A stretch of 64,000 bases of DNA. It comes from JAICMB01 sp963838885. GTDB lineage: Bacteria > Acidobacteriota > Terriglobia > Bryobacterales > Bryobacteraceae. A program made the position numbers and the translations under genes. The DNA is taken from NCBI GenBank assembly GCA_963838885.1, contig CAWITB010000006.1, forward strand, positions 186,001-250,000, in the 5' to 3' direction. Shown piece after piece: positions 53,842-63,184 of the stretch. The notes below the pieces were generated by a model. It worked only from the letters and a program-made list of their open reading frames with translations, searched no databases and had not been told where the DNA came from. How positions within the stretch are numbered: position 1 is the first letter of the stretch; each line of letters opens with the position of its first letter.

Positions 53842-54019
53842 CTATGACGACCAGCTCGTAGGAGTGAAATCCCCGACATGCACCCGAAGTCCCTCCTGAG
53901 GGAAGTGAAGTCTAATCATAGATCGTTTCCACTGCAATGTCCGCGAACGCCGTTTAACGAAGCGACCTTGCGCCGCGGTTGCGGCCAAGGATGCCCGTCT
54001 GGTTCCGGATACATGGGAT

Positions 54020-55087
54020 CTAGTGGCCCGTCGCAGTGAGTTCGTAGCATGGCAATATTCTCCGGCGAACGTCTGTGTACTTCCATCTGAACGGCCTCGC
54101 GGTTCTCGAGTAAGCGCGGATGTATCGCATGAGCTTGCGAGCCAAATCGTGGGCCGAAGTGAATACTCCGCGAGCGATGACTTGACGCTCCAGCCGAGCG
54201 AACCAGATCTCGACCTGGTTCAACCATGAAGAGTAGGTCGGAGTGAAGTGCAGTTTGACGTTTGGGTTGTGCTCCAGAAACTCGTCGAATTCTTGGTTTT
54301 GTGCGCGGACAGGTTATCGAGGATGAGGTGAATCTTCTGGCCCGGCTTGCAACTGGAGACAACCTGTGTGAGGAAGCCCACGAACTCCGCGCTGGTGTGC
54401 CTCTCGGCCGTCTTCCCCTGCACCTTCCCTGTTTTGACGTCCAATGCCGCATATAGCGAGAGCGTTCCGTTGCGCCGGTATTCAAATCCGTGCCTTTCCA
54501 GGCGTCCCGGCGACAAAGGGAGCACCGGGTCGAGGCGGTCCAGCGCCTGAATGGCGGTCTTTTCATCTACGCAGAACACGGCGGCGTGCTGGGGCGGAGC
54601 CAGGTACAATCCGATCACGTCAGCGGCCTTCGTTTCAAAATCGGGATCATCGCTGGCCATATAGCGTTCCATCCGATGCGGGCGTACATCGGCTTGGACC
54701 AATATGTGCTGGATCGTATCTTTGCTGACGCCTAAATGCTTCGCCAATTTTTGACAGGACCAGTGCGTAGACCCATTCTTCGGACCGTCCTTGATTGCGG
54801 CTAACACCTTGGCCTGCAGTTTAGGAGTTCTCACCGAACGCTTCTGACCGGGATGACGCTCCTCCATCAAACCGGCCGCACGATGTTTCAGGAACCGTTC
54901 TTTCCACGATACTAGGCGCGGTGGTATGTAAAAGCGTTTGGATCTTCTGGTACGATACCTTCTGCGAGCAGAAGTATCAGGTGCGCCGCTGCACATCGGC
55001 AGCGGGCAGTATGCGCGGCTGAGTCATGCCCTGGAGTTCCCGCCTTTCTTCTTCGGTCAAGGCTATTGGGTCAGCGCTAAACGGCAT
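54020..55087 (-). pseudogene. IS630-family transposase, multiply frameshifted
   Basis: Minus strand. The N-terminus MPFSADPIALTEEERRELQGM starts at 55087, runs into a stop near 54985 (VQRRT-stop) and is shifted at least twice more before SWKERFLKHRAAGLMEERHPGQ. The central part is intact: STHWSCQKLAKHLGVSKDTIQHIL, AAVFCVDEKTAIQALDR (first Asp), KIHLILDNLSAHKTK (second Asp). At about 54293 one base is missing and the third acidic region follows as FTPTYSSWLNQVEIWFARLERQVI. It is a DDE transposase wreck, cut at its start by the IS1182-type element. Confidence 0.8.
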
Positions 55088-55088
55088 A

Positions 55089-55108
55089 CCTAGCAGCCCG
55101 TGTCTAAA
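55089..55108 (+). repeat. Left terminal inverted repeat of the IS1182-type element
   Basis: CCTAGCAGCCCGTGTCTAAA. Its reverse complement differs from the right end at one base. Confidence 0.85.
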
Positions 55109-55147
55109 AACACTTCCCACCAGAAATGTTTCGGCATACAATCAGAC

Positions 55148-56569
55148 ATGGCAATGGGGACAAGGCAAGACCGGGAACAGCAGGAAGAGCTGTTCTACGC
55201 GACCGAACAGGTCGAGACGCCAGGGCATCCGTTTTATGAAGAGCTGAACCAGGTGCTGGACCGAGCTGGGTTCGATGCGTTCTGCGAACGGGCGTGCGCC
55301 AAGTTCTATCACTCCAAATTGGGGCGACCGTCGATGGCGCCGGGCGTATACTTCCGTACCCTGGTGATCGGGTTCTTCGAGGGGATCGGCAGCGAGCGCG
55401 GCATTGCGTGGCGCGTGCGCGACAGTCTGAGCTTGCGGCGCTTTCTGAAGTACGGTCTGGCGGAAGCGACGCCGGATCACGTGACTATCTCGCGGACACG
55501 GCGGCTGATCGATGAGGAGACCCATCAGGCGGTGTTCACGTTCGTGCTGGGGGAAGTCGCCAAACGAGGACTGCTGAAGGGGAAAACAATCGGCATCGAC
55601 GCAACGAGCTTGGAGGCCAATGCAGCGATGAAGTCGATCGTGCAGCGTGACACGGGCGAAAGTTACATGGAGTATTTGCGGCGGCTGGCCAAAGAAGCGG
55701 GCGTGGAAGCCAGTGACGAGGAACTTCGGCGGGCCGATCGGAAGCGCAAGAAAAAAGCATCGAATGAAGAATGGAAGAACCCGCACGACCCGGACGCGGA
55801 AGTCACCAAGATGAAGGACGGCGCGACGCATTTTGCCTACAAAGCCGAGCAGGCGGTCGACCTCGACACCGGCGCGATCGTGGCGATCACAACACACGGC
55901 GGAGCTACTGGCGACACCACATCGGTTGAAACCACGCTGCCGGAAGCGGGGTTGGCGATAGCCAACCAGATCGATACGCCGACGGCGGAAGGTCAGTACA
56001 AGGTTCACGCGGAGGGCCTGCAGGAGGTGGTGACGGACAAGGGATACCATAGCGACGCCAGCCTGCAAACCATGGCATCGCTGGAAGTCCGAAGTTACGT
56101 TCCGGCTCCCACGCAGAAACGGAATTGGGAAGGCAAGCCGGACGCCAAGGCCGCATTTCTCGCCAATCAGAGGCGCGTAACGGGCGAACGCGGCAAGCGG
56201 CTCCTGAAGCGCCGCGGCGAATTCCTGGAGCGGCCGTTTGCGCATCAGTATGAAACCGGCGGACTGCGCCGAGTGCATGTGCGCGGATTGAAAAACGTCG
56301 CCAAGCGAGTGCTGCTGCAAGCAGTCGCCTTCAATCTGGCGCTGATCCTGCGTTCGTTTACGAAAGCTGGAACCCCGCGGGGCTGGGCCGAGCGGCATTT
56401 GACGCTTTTTCGAGTCGCTCTTTGCTTATTCTCGGCTCTGGAGGCCCACTCGAACGATGCTGCGCCGATCCCAAGCAAAGATTCCCGATCGTCCGATTTC
56501 AAAGGGCATCGTCATTCCACACGCCTCCCTGAGCCTGCCCGGACTCGCTCGTCAAAACTGGCGGTTTAG
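55148..56569 (+). CDS. IS1182-family transposase
   Basis: 473 residues from the ATG at 55148 (a GTG at 55100 lies inside the inverted repeat). N-terminal helical part LNQVLDRAGFDAFCERACAKFYHSKLGRPSMAPGVYFRTLVIGFFEGIGSERGIAWRVRDSLSLRRFLKYGL. Catalytic DDE core: KTIGIDATSLEANAAMKSI (first Asp), VVTDKGYHSDASLQTM (second Asp region) and FERPFAHQYETGGLRRVHVRGLKNVAKRVLLQAVAFNLALILR, with the Glu-bearing C-terminal helix. The frame is intact and codon use is like the neighbours. The C-terminal 40 residues overlap the right inverted repeat. Confidence 0.9.
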   Translation: MAMGTRQDREQQEELFYATEQVETPGHPFYEELNQVLDRAGFDAFCERACAKFYHSKLGRPSMAPGVYFRTLVIGFFEGIGSERGIAWRVRDSLSLRRFLKYGLAEATPDHVTISRTRRLIDEETHQAVFTFVLGEVAKRGLLKGKTIGIDATSLEANAAMKSIVQRDTGESYMEYLRRLAKEAGVEASDEELRRADRKRKKKASNEEWKNPHDPDAEVTKMKDGATHFAYKAEQAVDLDTGAIVAITTHGGATGDTTSVETTLPEAGLAIANQIDTPTAEGQYKVHAEGLQEVVTDKGYHSDASLQTMASLEVRSYVPAPTQKRNWEGKPDAKAAFLANQRRVTGERGKRLLKRRGEFLERPFAHQYETGGLRRVHVRGLKNVAKRVLLQAVAFNLALILRSFTKAGTPRGWAERHLTLFRVALCLFSALEAHSNDAAPIPSKDSRSSDFKGHRHSTRLPEPARTRSSKLAV

Positions 56570-56584
56570 ACACGGACTGCTAGG
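56565..56584 (-). repeat. Right terminal inverted repeat of the IS1182-type element
   Basis: TTTAGACACGGACTGCTAGG on the plus strand, the complement of the left end apart from one base. Confidence 0.85.
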
Positions 56585-56625
56585 AGGCGCCGCTGGCTTA
56601 CTAATAGTTACTCAGGGACGAGTCA

Positions 56626-56702
56626 CTAGTCTAAGCGCCGGCGCTGTACCGTTTAAATCGATGTAGATTAAAGGCCGTCTTGGGTAGACGCGCAATTTTC
56701 GC
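56626..56702 (+). repeat. Long direct repeat, right copy
   Basis: 77 bp matching 51307-51381 (same orientation). The two copies bracket 5.3 kb holding the Ser/Thr kinase and both insertion sequences. The 40 bp between the IS1182-type right end and this repeat (56585-56625) carry nothing recognised. Confidence 0.85.
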
Positions 56703-56719
56703 GGGCGTTTGTGCGCCTG

Positions 56720-57110
56720 TTAAGCCGCTTCCTCGCATGTGACGACGATGCGCCTGCCGCGCCGCAAGCGCAGCCTGAATCTTCTCGGGTTAGGTGTCGT
56801 GCATCAGGTTCAGCATCCGCGGGACAACCGTCTCGCTTACGCCGAGGCGCTTGGCAATCTCGGTGTTCGGCACGCGACGTTCACGCATCGCGAGATCGAA
56901 CGCCAGCTTCGGCGCAATGTGGAGCGGAACGCCGATCGCATGTTGGCGCGCTTCGGCTTCGATGGCGGCGGAATCTTCTTCAACCCGGGCAATACGGCCG
57001 GCGATCGCTTCGGCCAAGCAGTCCGTCGCCATGCGAAACGTATCGTCGATATCGGTTCCCCCGGTACGTCGTTCGGGCAGATCTGGGAACCCAAATGAAA
57101 ACCCTGGCCG
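56720..57110 (-). pseudogene. HicB-like antitoxin remnant
   Basis: Minus-strand sequence reads FSFGFPDLPERRTGGTDIDDTFRMATDCLAEAIAGRIA, the HicB partial-RNase-H-like core, followed by QHAIGVPLHIAPKLAFDLAMRERRVPNTEIAKRLGVSETVVPRMLNLMHDT, a helix-turn-helix DNA-binding end. A TAA at about 56794 then interrupts PEKIQAALAA, and RRIVVTCEEAA resumes in another frame to a stop at 56720. The N-terminal strand is also out of frame. No HicA toxin can be recognised upstream. Non-functional. Confidence 0.65.
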
Positions 57111-57295
57111 TGACGACAATTCGCGGTGAGCACGACGCCCCACGGGCCCCGTCTTTGGGATCCCAGCCATCACTCGCGCGAACATCAGAGCGCGGTGTGC
57201 TACCGTTGAACATCCGATTCAGTTTGCAAAGCGCCCGGAGCGGCCCGCGCAACGTTTATCGCGCGGTTGGCGTCCGACCTTCGGCGAGACTCGCA

Positions 57296-57790
57296 ATGCC
57301 CAACCTCGACACCCTCAAGGGCGAGATCGACAATTACCTCGAAGAGCAGCAATTCGCGGTGTTTCGCGGCTTTCCCCGCACGCTCGACACGCTTCCGCTG
57401 GTCTATTGGGATTGCGACCGCTACCCCGATTACAAAGCGTTCCTCGCCACCGCGAAGGCCGCCGGAGCGAAGCTGGTCGTTTATCACCAGCATGAGTTTT
57501 CCGCCGAGCAGGTGGACAGCGCACTGGACAAACTGGCGGAATGCGAGCTGCCGCGCGACGAGTCGCGAATCATGGAGCGCCGCTTGAAGGAGATGCGCGT
57601 ATACGACGGCTTCACCTGCGCGCTGGAATTGTCGTTCGATCATCAGGGGCGCATTTATGTGTTCGATTTACGCACCGAATGGTACGACGAGTTATCGGAT
57701 CTTCTGGATGAAATACACATGCTCGTCTCCGGTCCGGGTGAAGAAGAGGATGACGACAGCCCCATGAGCGGCTACTTCTCGAAGAACTGA
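57296..57790 (+). CDS. Hypothetical protein
   Basis: 164 residues from the ATG at 57296. MPNLDTLKGEIDNYLEEQQFAVFRGFPRTLDTLPLVYWDCDRYPDYKAFLATAKAAGAKLVVYHQHEFS ... RIYVFDLRTEWYDELSDLLDEIHMLVSGPGEEEDDDSPMSGYFSKN. Soluble, acidic C-terminus, no known family. An open frame from 56711 covers the dead HicB on the other strand and is rejected as its start. It ends 14 bp before recJ. Confidence 0.6.
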   Translation: MPNLDTLKGEIDNYLEEQQFAVFRGFPRTLDTLPLVYWDCDRYPDYKAFLATAKAAGAKLVVYHQHEFSAEQVDSALDKLAECELPRDESRIMERRLKEMRVYDGFTCALELSFDHQGRIYVFDLRTEWYDELSDLLDEIHMLVSGPGEEEDDDSPMSGYFSKN

Positions 57791-57804
57791 TCGCGCTTAA
57801 CGAT

Positions 57805-59551
57805 TTGCTCTGGATAATCGCTGATCCCGATGCGGACCAAGTCCGCGAGCTGTCCGCGGCGCTGGGCATTCGCCCGCTCACGGCGCGCGTGCTGGTGAAC
57901 CGCGGCCTCGGCGATCCCGAAACGGCCCGGCGCTTCCTGCGCCCGTCGCTAGAGCATCTGCACGATCCGTTTCTGATGGCCGGGATGCGCGATGCCGCCA
58001 CGCGCATTCGAGCCGCCATCGCCAACAGCGAACGAATATTGATCTATGGAGATTACGACGTCGACGGCACGACGGCAATCGTAATCCTCAAGAAAGCGAT
58101 CGAGCTCGCCGGCGGCCACGCGGAGTTTCACGTGCCGCACCGTCTCAAGGACGGCTACGGCATGCGCAGCGAGGTGGTGGAGGAAGCGGCGCGCAACGGA
58201 GTCCATCTCATCGTCAGCGTCGACACCGGCATTCGATCGCTCGAAGTGGTGCGCGGCGCACGGGAGCTCGGCATCGACGTCATCGTGACGGATCATCACC
58301 TTCCCGAGGCGGAGCTGCCGGCGGCGCTTGCCGTTCTCAATCCGAATCGCCCTGGCTGCGATTACCCCGACAAGAACCTATGCGGCGCCGGCGTGGCGTT
58401 CAAGCTGGTGCAGGCGATTCTCGAACCGCTCGATTGGCCGCGCGAGAAGCGCGATCGCATGTTGCGCTCGTTCTTGAAGCTGGTGGCGATCGCGACGGTC
58501 GCGGATGTGGTGCCTCTGACGGGCGAAAACCGCGTCATCGTGACGTATGGACTGGAGGGTCTCGATCGCGTCGCGAATCCCGGATTGCGCGCGCTGCTGG
58601 ACGTCGCCGGCCTACCCGCCGGAGCGCAGCCAACCGCTGAAGAGATCGCCTTCCGGGTCGCGCCGCGGATCAATGCCGCCGGACGCATGGCGCATGCCCG
58701 CAAAGTAATCGACATGTTCTTGACCGGCGATCTCGAAACGGCCCGTGGACTCGCGCAAGAGCTGCATCAGTGGAACGAGGAGCGGCGGCGGCGCCGAAGC
58801 CGAAATGGTGCGGATTTGCCTGGAATTCTGCGAGTGTACGCCGGTTTCAGAGAGCGACGCGGCGCTCGTCTTTTCGGGAGCCAACTGGCATCGCGGAGTG
58901 GCCGGAATTGTCGCCAGCCGCCTGGTCGAGCGCTTCTGCCGTCCCGTGTTCGTGCTGAGCGAGGAAGACGGTCAGGCGCAGGGGTCGGGGCGGGGAATCG
59001 CCGCGTTCCATCTACTCGAAGCGCTGGAATCGATGAGCGATCTGCTGACGCGCTTCGGCGGCCACCGCCAAGCCGCCGGATTGAGCCTGCCGGTCGAACG
59101 CGTCGCGGAGTTCCGGCGCCGCTTCAACCAATATGCGGCGGCGCGGCTGACTCCGGACGATTTCGTGCCTCGCATTGGCATCGACGCCGTGCTTTCATTT
59201 CCGGAACTCGATGAGACGGCGGTCGAAGAACTGCTCGCGCTGGCTCCCTTCGGGTGCGGCAATCCCGCGCCGATACTCGCCGCCCGCAATGTCGAATGCT
59301 TCGGGCCTCCCGGAATTTTCAAGGAAAAACACTTACGCGTCAACATCCGGCAGCTCGGCCGCGGTCTGACGGCCACGGCGTGGAACTTCGCCGCGCGCGC
59401 GGCTGAGTTCGCGGCGGCAAATCGGGTGGATGTCGCGATCCGCATCGAAGAGGATTCCTACGGGGCCGCCCGAGGCGAGCCAGGATGGCGCGTCATCTTG
59501 AAAGACGCGCGCACGGCCGCTGCCATTCAGGCGGCCGGCAGCGTGAAGTAA
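57805..59551 (+). CDS. recJ: Single-stranded-DNA exonuclease RecJ, one frameshift
   Basis: 5'-3' ssDNA exonuclease. The DHH domain carries ILIYGDYDVDGTTAIVIL (motif I), VIVTDHHLPEAELPAALAVLNPNR (motif III DHH), IATVADVVPLTGENR and the first frame ends LHQWNEERRR near 58790. The DHHA1 part follows one frame on: AEAEMVRICLEFCE, VFSGANWHRGVAGIVASRLVERFCRPVFVLSEEDG and FGGHRQAAGLSL (GGH). The shift lies in a GGC-rich run (58781-58795), where one base appears added. Start is a TTG at 57805. The corrected product is about 581 residues. Probably a sequencing error. Confidence 0.88.
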
Positions 59552-61668
59552 AACGTCGATCCCTCGCCCACTTTGGACTCCACCCAGATTCCGCCGCCAT
59601 GGCGCTCCACGATGCGTTTGCAGATCGCAAGTCCAATGCCGGTCCCGGGCACTTCCTTGCCGTGCAGCCGCTTAAAGATGCCGAAGATGCGCTCGTGATA
59701 TAGCGGGTCGATGCCGATGCCGTTGTCGCGAACGGCAATGACAAAACGATTTCCCTCGCGGGCTGCCGAGATTACAATGCGCGGCGGCGCTTCGGCTCGA
59801 TACTTGATCGCGTTAGCGACGAGATTTTGCGTCAGCGTGATAAGCTGCATCTCATCCCCGCATACGGCCGGCAGCCGCTCCCAGGAGATTTCCGCGCCGT
59901 TATCGTCGGCCATGGCCCGCAATCCTTCGACGGCCTGCCGCGCGACGCGATTCATGTCCACGGCTGCAAAGGGCGCCGCGGCGCCGTCCTGCAGTCTGGT
60001 GTAGGTCAGCAGGTCCTGAATGATATCGCTCATGCGCTGCGCGCCGCTCACGACATAGCCCATGAACTCCTCCGTCTGCGAGTCGAGACGTGGCGCGAGG
60101 CGCTTTTCTATCAATTGCGTGAAGCTCGAGATGGTGCGCAGAGGCTCCTGCAGGTCGTGACTCGCCACATATGCAAACTGCTGCAGCTCGGCGTTCGATG
60201 CTTCGAGCGCGCGTTGGGCGGCCTGAGCCTTGTCGCGCTCGCGATTCACTTGCTCGAAAAGGCGCGCGTTGTCGATCGCGATCGCGGCCTGGGCGGAAAT
60301 GCCCGCCGCCATGCGCTCGTGCTCGACCCGGAACATGCTCGGCCCGGAGTGGGCGAAAAATAGGCCGCCGACCGCTTCCCCGGACCGCGAAATTACTGGA
60401 ACGCCCAGGTAGCTGACCACGCGGGGAAGCCCCGCGGAGACGCCGCGTTGCAGCGGATCGTCCGCGAATGCGGGATCCGCGGAGGCGTCGTCGATTCGCA
60501 CGATTTCTTTCCCGCGGAACAGGGAAGCGAACAGTTCCGTGGCGCGCGGCATGGCTCCGGGGGCGAAGTCCAGTGGCACTGCGCCCGACCAGGCGTATAG
60601 CGTGTTCTCACCGCCATTGTCCACCGCGTCATAGAAGAACACGCCGTACTCGGCGCCGGTGAGCGCGGTCGCGATGTCGGTGGCCACTTGTAGCAGTTTG
60701 GAAAGATCCAGCTCGGCGGCCAGCAGCGGACCTACGCGGTTTAACAGTTCGGCGGTGGTGCGCGCGGCGCCCTCGCGCTGCAGCAACTCGCGGTAACTTT
60801 CTTCGTTGCGCCGCAGCGTGCTCTCAATTCTTTTCTGGTCCGAGATGTCGACGGTAACGCCGTCAAAGCGCAGCGGCGCGCCGGCCGTATCGTAAAAAGC
60901 GCGTCCGATAGCGCGGATCCAGCGCTCCACGCCATCAAGCCCCTCCGTACGGTACTGTACGTCGTAAACGCCGCGTTCCGCGATCGAGCGATCGATAGCC
61001 TCGCGCGTGGCCGCGCGATCGTCGGGGTGCAGCCGCTCGTAAAATGTATCGATGGTGACCTCGGTATCCAGCGGCAGTCCGAAGTGGGCCTTGCAACGAT
61101 CGTTCCAGACCAGAATGCTGAAGGGGAGATCGCAGTACCACAAGCCCATCTCGATACTCGACATCACCAGCTCCAGCCGCTCGCCGCTGATGCGGAGGAC
61201 TTCCTCCCAGCGCTTTCGTTCGGTGAGATCGACAAAGGTCGTGATTACCGCCGTGCCGCCCTCGAATGGGAAGGCGCGCGTGGTTGCCTCGACATCCACG
61301 ATGGTCCCGTCCAGGCGCACGATGCGCTCTTCGATCGCGGGAGCCGGCCGGTTGAGAAGGATTGCCTGTCTGCGGCGCGATTCCACCAAGCGATGAAAAT
61401 CGGGATGAATGAGATCTAGCGGGCTACGGCCGGTGAGATCGCCGGCCCGCGTGGCGCCAAACAATCGGGCCGCGGCGGAGTTCGCGAAAACGATACAATC
61501 GTCGCGATTGATCCACAGCGGAACCGGCGCGTATTCCAGGACCGATTTATAGGTATCGCCGGCGGCCCCGAGGAAAGCCTCGCCTTTCAGCTCCAGAATC
61601 TCGCGTTCCAGATCGCCGATGCGCTGGCGCAGCAGTTCGAGATCGTAGGTTTCCAAACCGCTCGCCAC
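59527..61668 (-). CDS. PAS/GAF sensor histidine kinase
   Basis: 713 residues, GTG start. Order: coiled-coil start (LELLRQRIGDLEREILELK), PAS (~40-155, VLEYAPVPLWINRDDCIVFANSAAARLFGATRA), second PAS/PAC (~165-290, GLWYCDLPFSILVWNDRCKAHFGL), GAF (~330-470, DIATALTGAEYGVFF ... VSYLGVPVISRSGEAVGGLFFAH), dimerisation/phosphoacceptor helix VASHDLQEPLRTISSFTQLIEKRLAP (H-box), ATPase domain with NLVANAIKYRAE (N-box), VRDNGIGIDP (G1), GTGIGLAICKRIVERHGG (G2). No membrane helix, so it senses a cytosolic signal. No response regulator adjoins it. Confidence 0.92.
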   Translation of the reverse strand: MASGLETYDLELLRQRIGDLEREILELKGEAFLGAAGDTYKSVLEYAPVPLWINRDDCIVFANSAAARLFGATRAGDLTGRSPLDLIHPDFHRLVESRRRQAILLNRPAPAIEERIVRLDGTIVDVEATTRAFPFEGGTAVITTFVDLTERKRWEEVLRISGERLELVMSSIEMGLWYCDLPFSILVWNDRCKAHFGLPLDTEVTIDTFYERLHPDDRAATREAIDRSIAERGVYDVQYRTEGLDGVERWIRAIGRAFYDTAGAPLRFDGVTVDISDQKRIESTLRRNEESYRELLQREGAARTTAELLNRVGPLLAAELDLSKLLQVATDIATALTGAEYGVFFYDAVDNGGENTLYAWSGAVPLDFAPGAMPRATELFASLFRGKEIVRIDDASADPAFADDPLQRGVSAGLPRVVSYLGVPVISRSGEAVGGLFFAHSGPSMFRVEHERMAAGISAQAAIAIDNARLFEQVNRERDKAQAAQRALEASNAELQQFAYVASHDLQEPLRTISSFTQLIEKRLAPRLDSQTEEFMGYVVSGAQRMSDIIQDLLTYTRLQDGAAAPFAAVDMNRVARQAVEGLRAMADDNGAEISWERLPAVCGDEMQLITLTQNLVANAIKYRAEAPPRIVISAAREGNRFVIAVRDNGIGIDPLYHERIFGIFKRLHGKEVPGTGIGLAICKRIVERHGGGIWVESKVGEGSTFYFTLPAA

Positions 61669-61726
61669 GCTATCAGGTTACTAACAGGCCGGCATGCGAA
61701 TCAAAAGCGTGCGCCCTTAGAACGCC

Positions 61727-62539
61727 TTAGGACAACAGCGATTCCACGGCAGCGGCCACTTCGTCGACGGGAATATTATCCAACTCTCCCGCGACGATTC
61801 GTACTTGCCGGCCGCGAGGAGCCCATACTCCCGGGTCCGTCGGTCCGAAGATGGCCACCACCGGGGCGCCCACGGCGGCGGCCAAATGCGCAATCCCGGC
61901 ATCGTTGCCCACGAAGGCGCGCGCGCCGGCGAGCCAACGGCCCAGCTCATAGAGATTCTCGATTTTTCTCGCGCCGGGAAGTTGCTCGTGCGGGGCCGCG
62001 CACCATTCTACCGGCCCTGGCAAGCGCTCCGCTAAGGCGCGGAACTTGGACATGGGCCAGTTCTTGCGCGCGCTTCCGGAGAAAGGGTGTAAGACGATCG
62101 AGCGCCGCTCGAGAGGCGCGACGGCCACCGGAGGAACCGGAATTCGCGGCTCGCCGCCCAACGGGGCTCCAGCATGTTCCAGAAAATAATCGACCACGTG
62201 GGTGCGGCAAGCGCCGGGCGGAAGGGCGGGGAAGAACTGGAAAGGAAGGCGCAGCTCCGCGATGCGCGCGCGGAATTCGGGTTGATTGGAGCCATACCAG
62301 GACACGATGGAGTCGAACGTCCGCAAATAATCGAGCAATTCCGGAGGAGGCTCCAGGCCGGGCACTCCCAGGCGATCTATAGCGGAAGGAAGCCGTCGCG
62401 CCCGGTCGGCAAACCGTATGAGCGGCAGTACCACCGAAGGCGCCCAAACTTCGGTATAGGCGGCGCGCAGAAATTCGAGGGCGGGCAACGCGACGATACA
62501 ATCCCCGATTGCGCCGGGACGGATGAGTAATCGCCGCAA
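61727..62539 (-). CDS. Glycosyltransferase family 9 (heptosyltransferase-like)
   Basis: 270 residues from a TTG (62539). RLLIRPGAIGDCIVALPALEFLR is the N-terminal GT-B opening; SIVLHPFSGSARKNWPMSKFRALAERL is the sugar-nucleotide region and ARAFVGNDAGIAHLAAAVGAPVVAIFGPTDPGVWAPRG the acceptor/donor-binding glycine-rich signature. It is shorter than WaaC/WaaF (~320), lacking part of the N-terminal half. Probably adds a sugar to LPS or another envelope glycan. Separated from the FMN reductase by 39 bp. Confidence 0.87.
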   Translation of the reverse strand: MRRLLIRPGAIGDCIVALPALEFLRAAYTEVWAPSVVLPLIRFADRARRLPSAIDRLGVPGLEPPPELLDYLRTFDSIVSWYGSNQPEFRARIAELRLPFQFFPALPPGACRTHVVDYFLEHAGAPLGGEPRIPVPPVAVAPLERRSIVLHPFSGSARKNWPMSKFRALAERLPGPVEWCAAPHEQLPGARKIENLYELGRWLAGARAFVGNDAGIAHLAAAVGAPVVAIFGPTDPGVWAPRGRQVRIVAGELDNIPVDEVAAAVESLLS

Positions 62540-62578
62540 GAGCCTATTGTGACCTACCCGGGGACCGGTGCGAGCGCC

Positions 62579-63184
62579 TCAGGCAGCCATGCCGTTCCCG
62601 TTGCTCTGCCGGACCGCGGCCGCCAGCTCCGCTGCCGCCATGCGGACTGCCGCGGCGTCCTCGCTCCTCGTCAGCTTGCCTTCACGATCGAACGCTTCAA
62701 AGGCGCGCGCAACTGCGACCTGCCGGGCGATCACAGTGACGCCAAGCGCTTCGAGCAGCGCCCGCAAATGCTGGATCGCGCGACGGCCACCGCCCGGTCC
62801 CGGCGAGGCGCTCAGGAGCAGCGCGGTTTTTCCGCGAAAGGCCGTGGAATGCCGGCCGTTCGCATCCGGCCGCGAGGCCCAGTCGAGCGCGTTTTTGAGT
62901 AACGCCGGATAGGCGCCGTTATGTTCCGGCGTGGCAATGGCCAGGGCGTCATAAGAGCGCAACAACTCCTGAAAGGCTTTGGCCCGCTCCGGTAGCCCTT
63001 GCGCCGCTTCCAGGTCGCCGTCGTACAACGGCAAGGGGTAATCGCGCAGTTCGGCCACTGTCACTTCGGCGCCTTCCGCCGCAAGCGCGGAGGCGGCGGC
63101 GCGCGCCAGCTTGCGATTGAATGAATCGGCGCGGGCGCTCCCGGCGAACACTAAAATTTTGGGAAGACCGTTAAACCTTGACAT
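62579..63184 (-). CDS. NADPH-dependent FMN reductase
   Basis: 201 residues from the ATG at 63184. Flavodoxin-like fold: ILVFAGSARADSFNRKLARAAASAL (phosphate loop), LPLYDGDLEAAQGLP, ALAIATPEHNGAYPALLKNALDWASRP (the family's S/TPEYNxxxPG-like motif), KTALLLSASPGPGGGRRAIQHLRALLEALGV. It reduces flavins or quinones, or azo and chromate compounds in related enzymes. A longer open frame to 63298 adds an Arg-rich leader and is rejected. Confidence 0.88.
   Translation of the reverse strand: MSRFNGLPKILVFAGSARADSFNRKLARAAASALAAEGAEVTVAELRDYPLPLYDGDLEAAQGLPERAKAFQELLRSYDALAIATPEHNGAYPALLKNALDWASRPDANGRHSTAFRGKTALLLSASPGPGGGRRAIQHLRALLEALGVTVIARQVAVARAFEAFDREGKLTRSEDAAAVRMAAAELAAAVRQSNGNGMAA

Larger units (their letters stand above)
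55089..56584 (+). mobile_element. IS1182-type insertion sequence, complete
   Basis: A 1.5 kb element with ends 55089-55108 and 56565-56584 that match in 19 of 20 bases in inverse orientation, enclosing one intact transposase. Both ends carry CTAG, so the true inverted repeat may be 15 bp with a CTAG target duplication. It inserted within or right at the start of the IS630-type gene. The single ORF is undamaged and the ends are nearly identical, so this is probably a recent arrival. Confidence 0.85.

Noticed and set aside
54285..54300. Programmed frameshifting in the IS630-type transposase
   Set aside because: No slippery heptamer is evident and other lesions upstream already kill the gene.
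54975..54995. UGA in the IS630-type transposase considered as a second selenocysteine codon
   Set aside because: No redox motif, no SECIS-like hairpin, and several frameshifts around it; it is a decayed mobile element.
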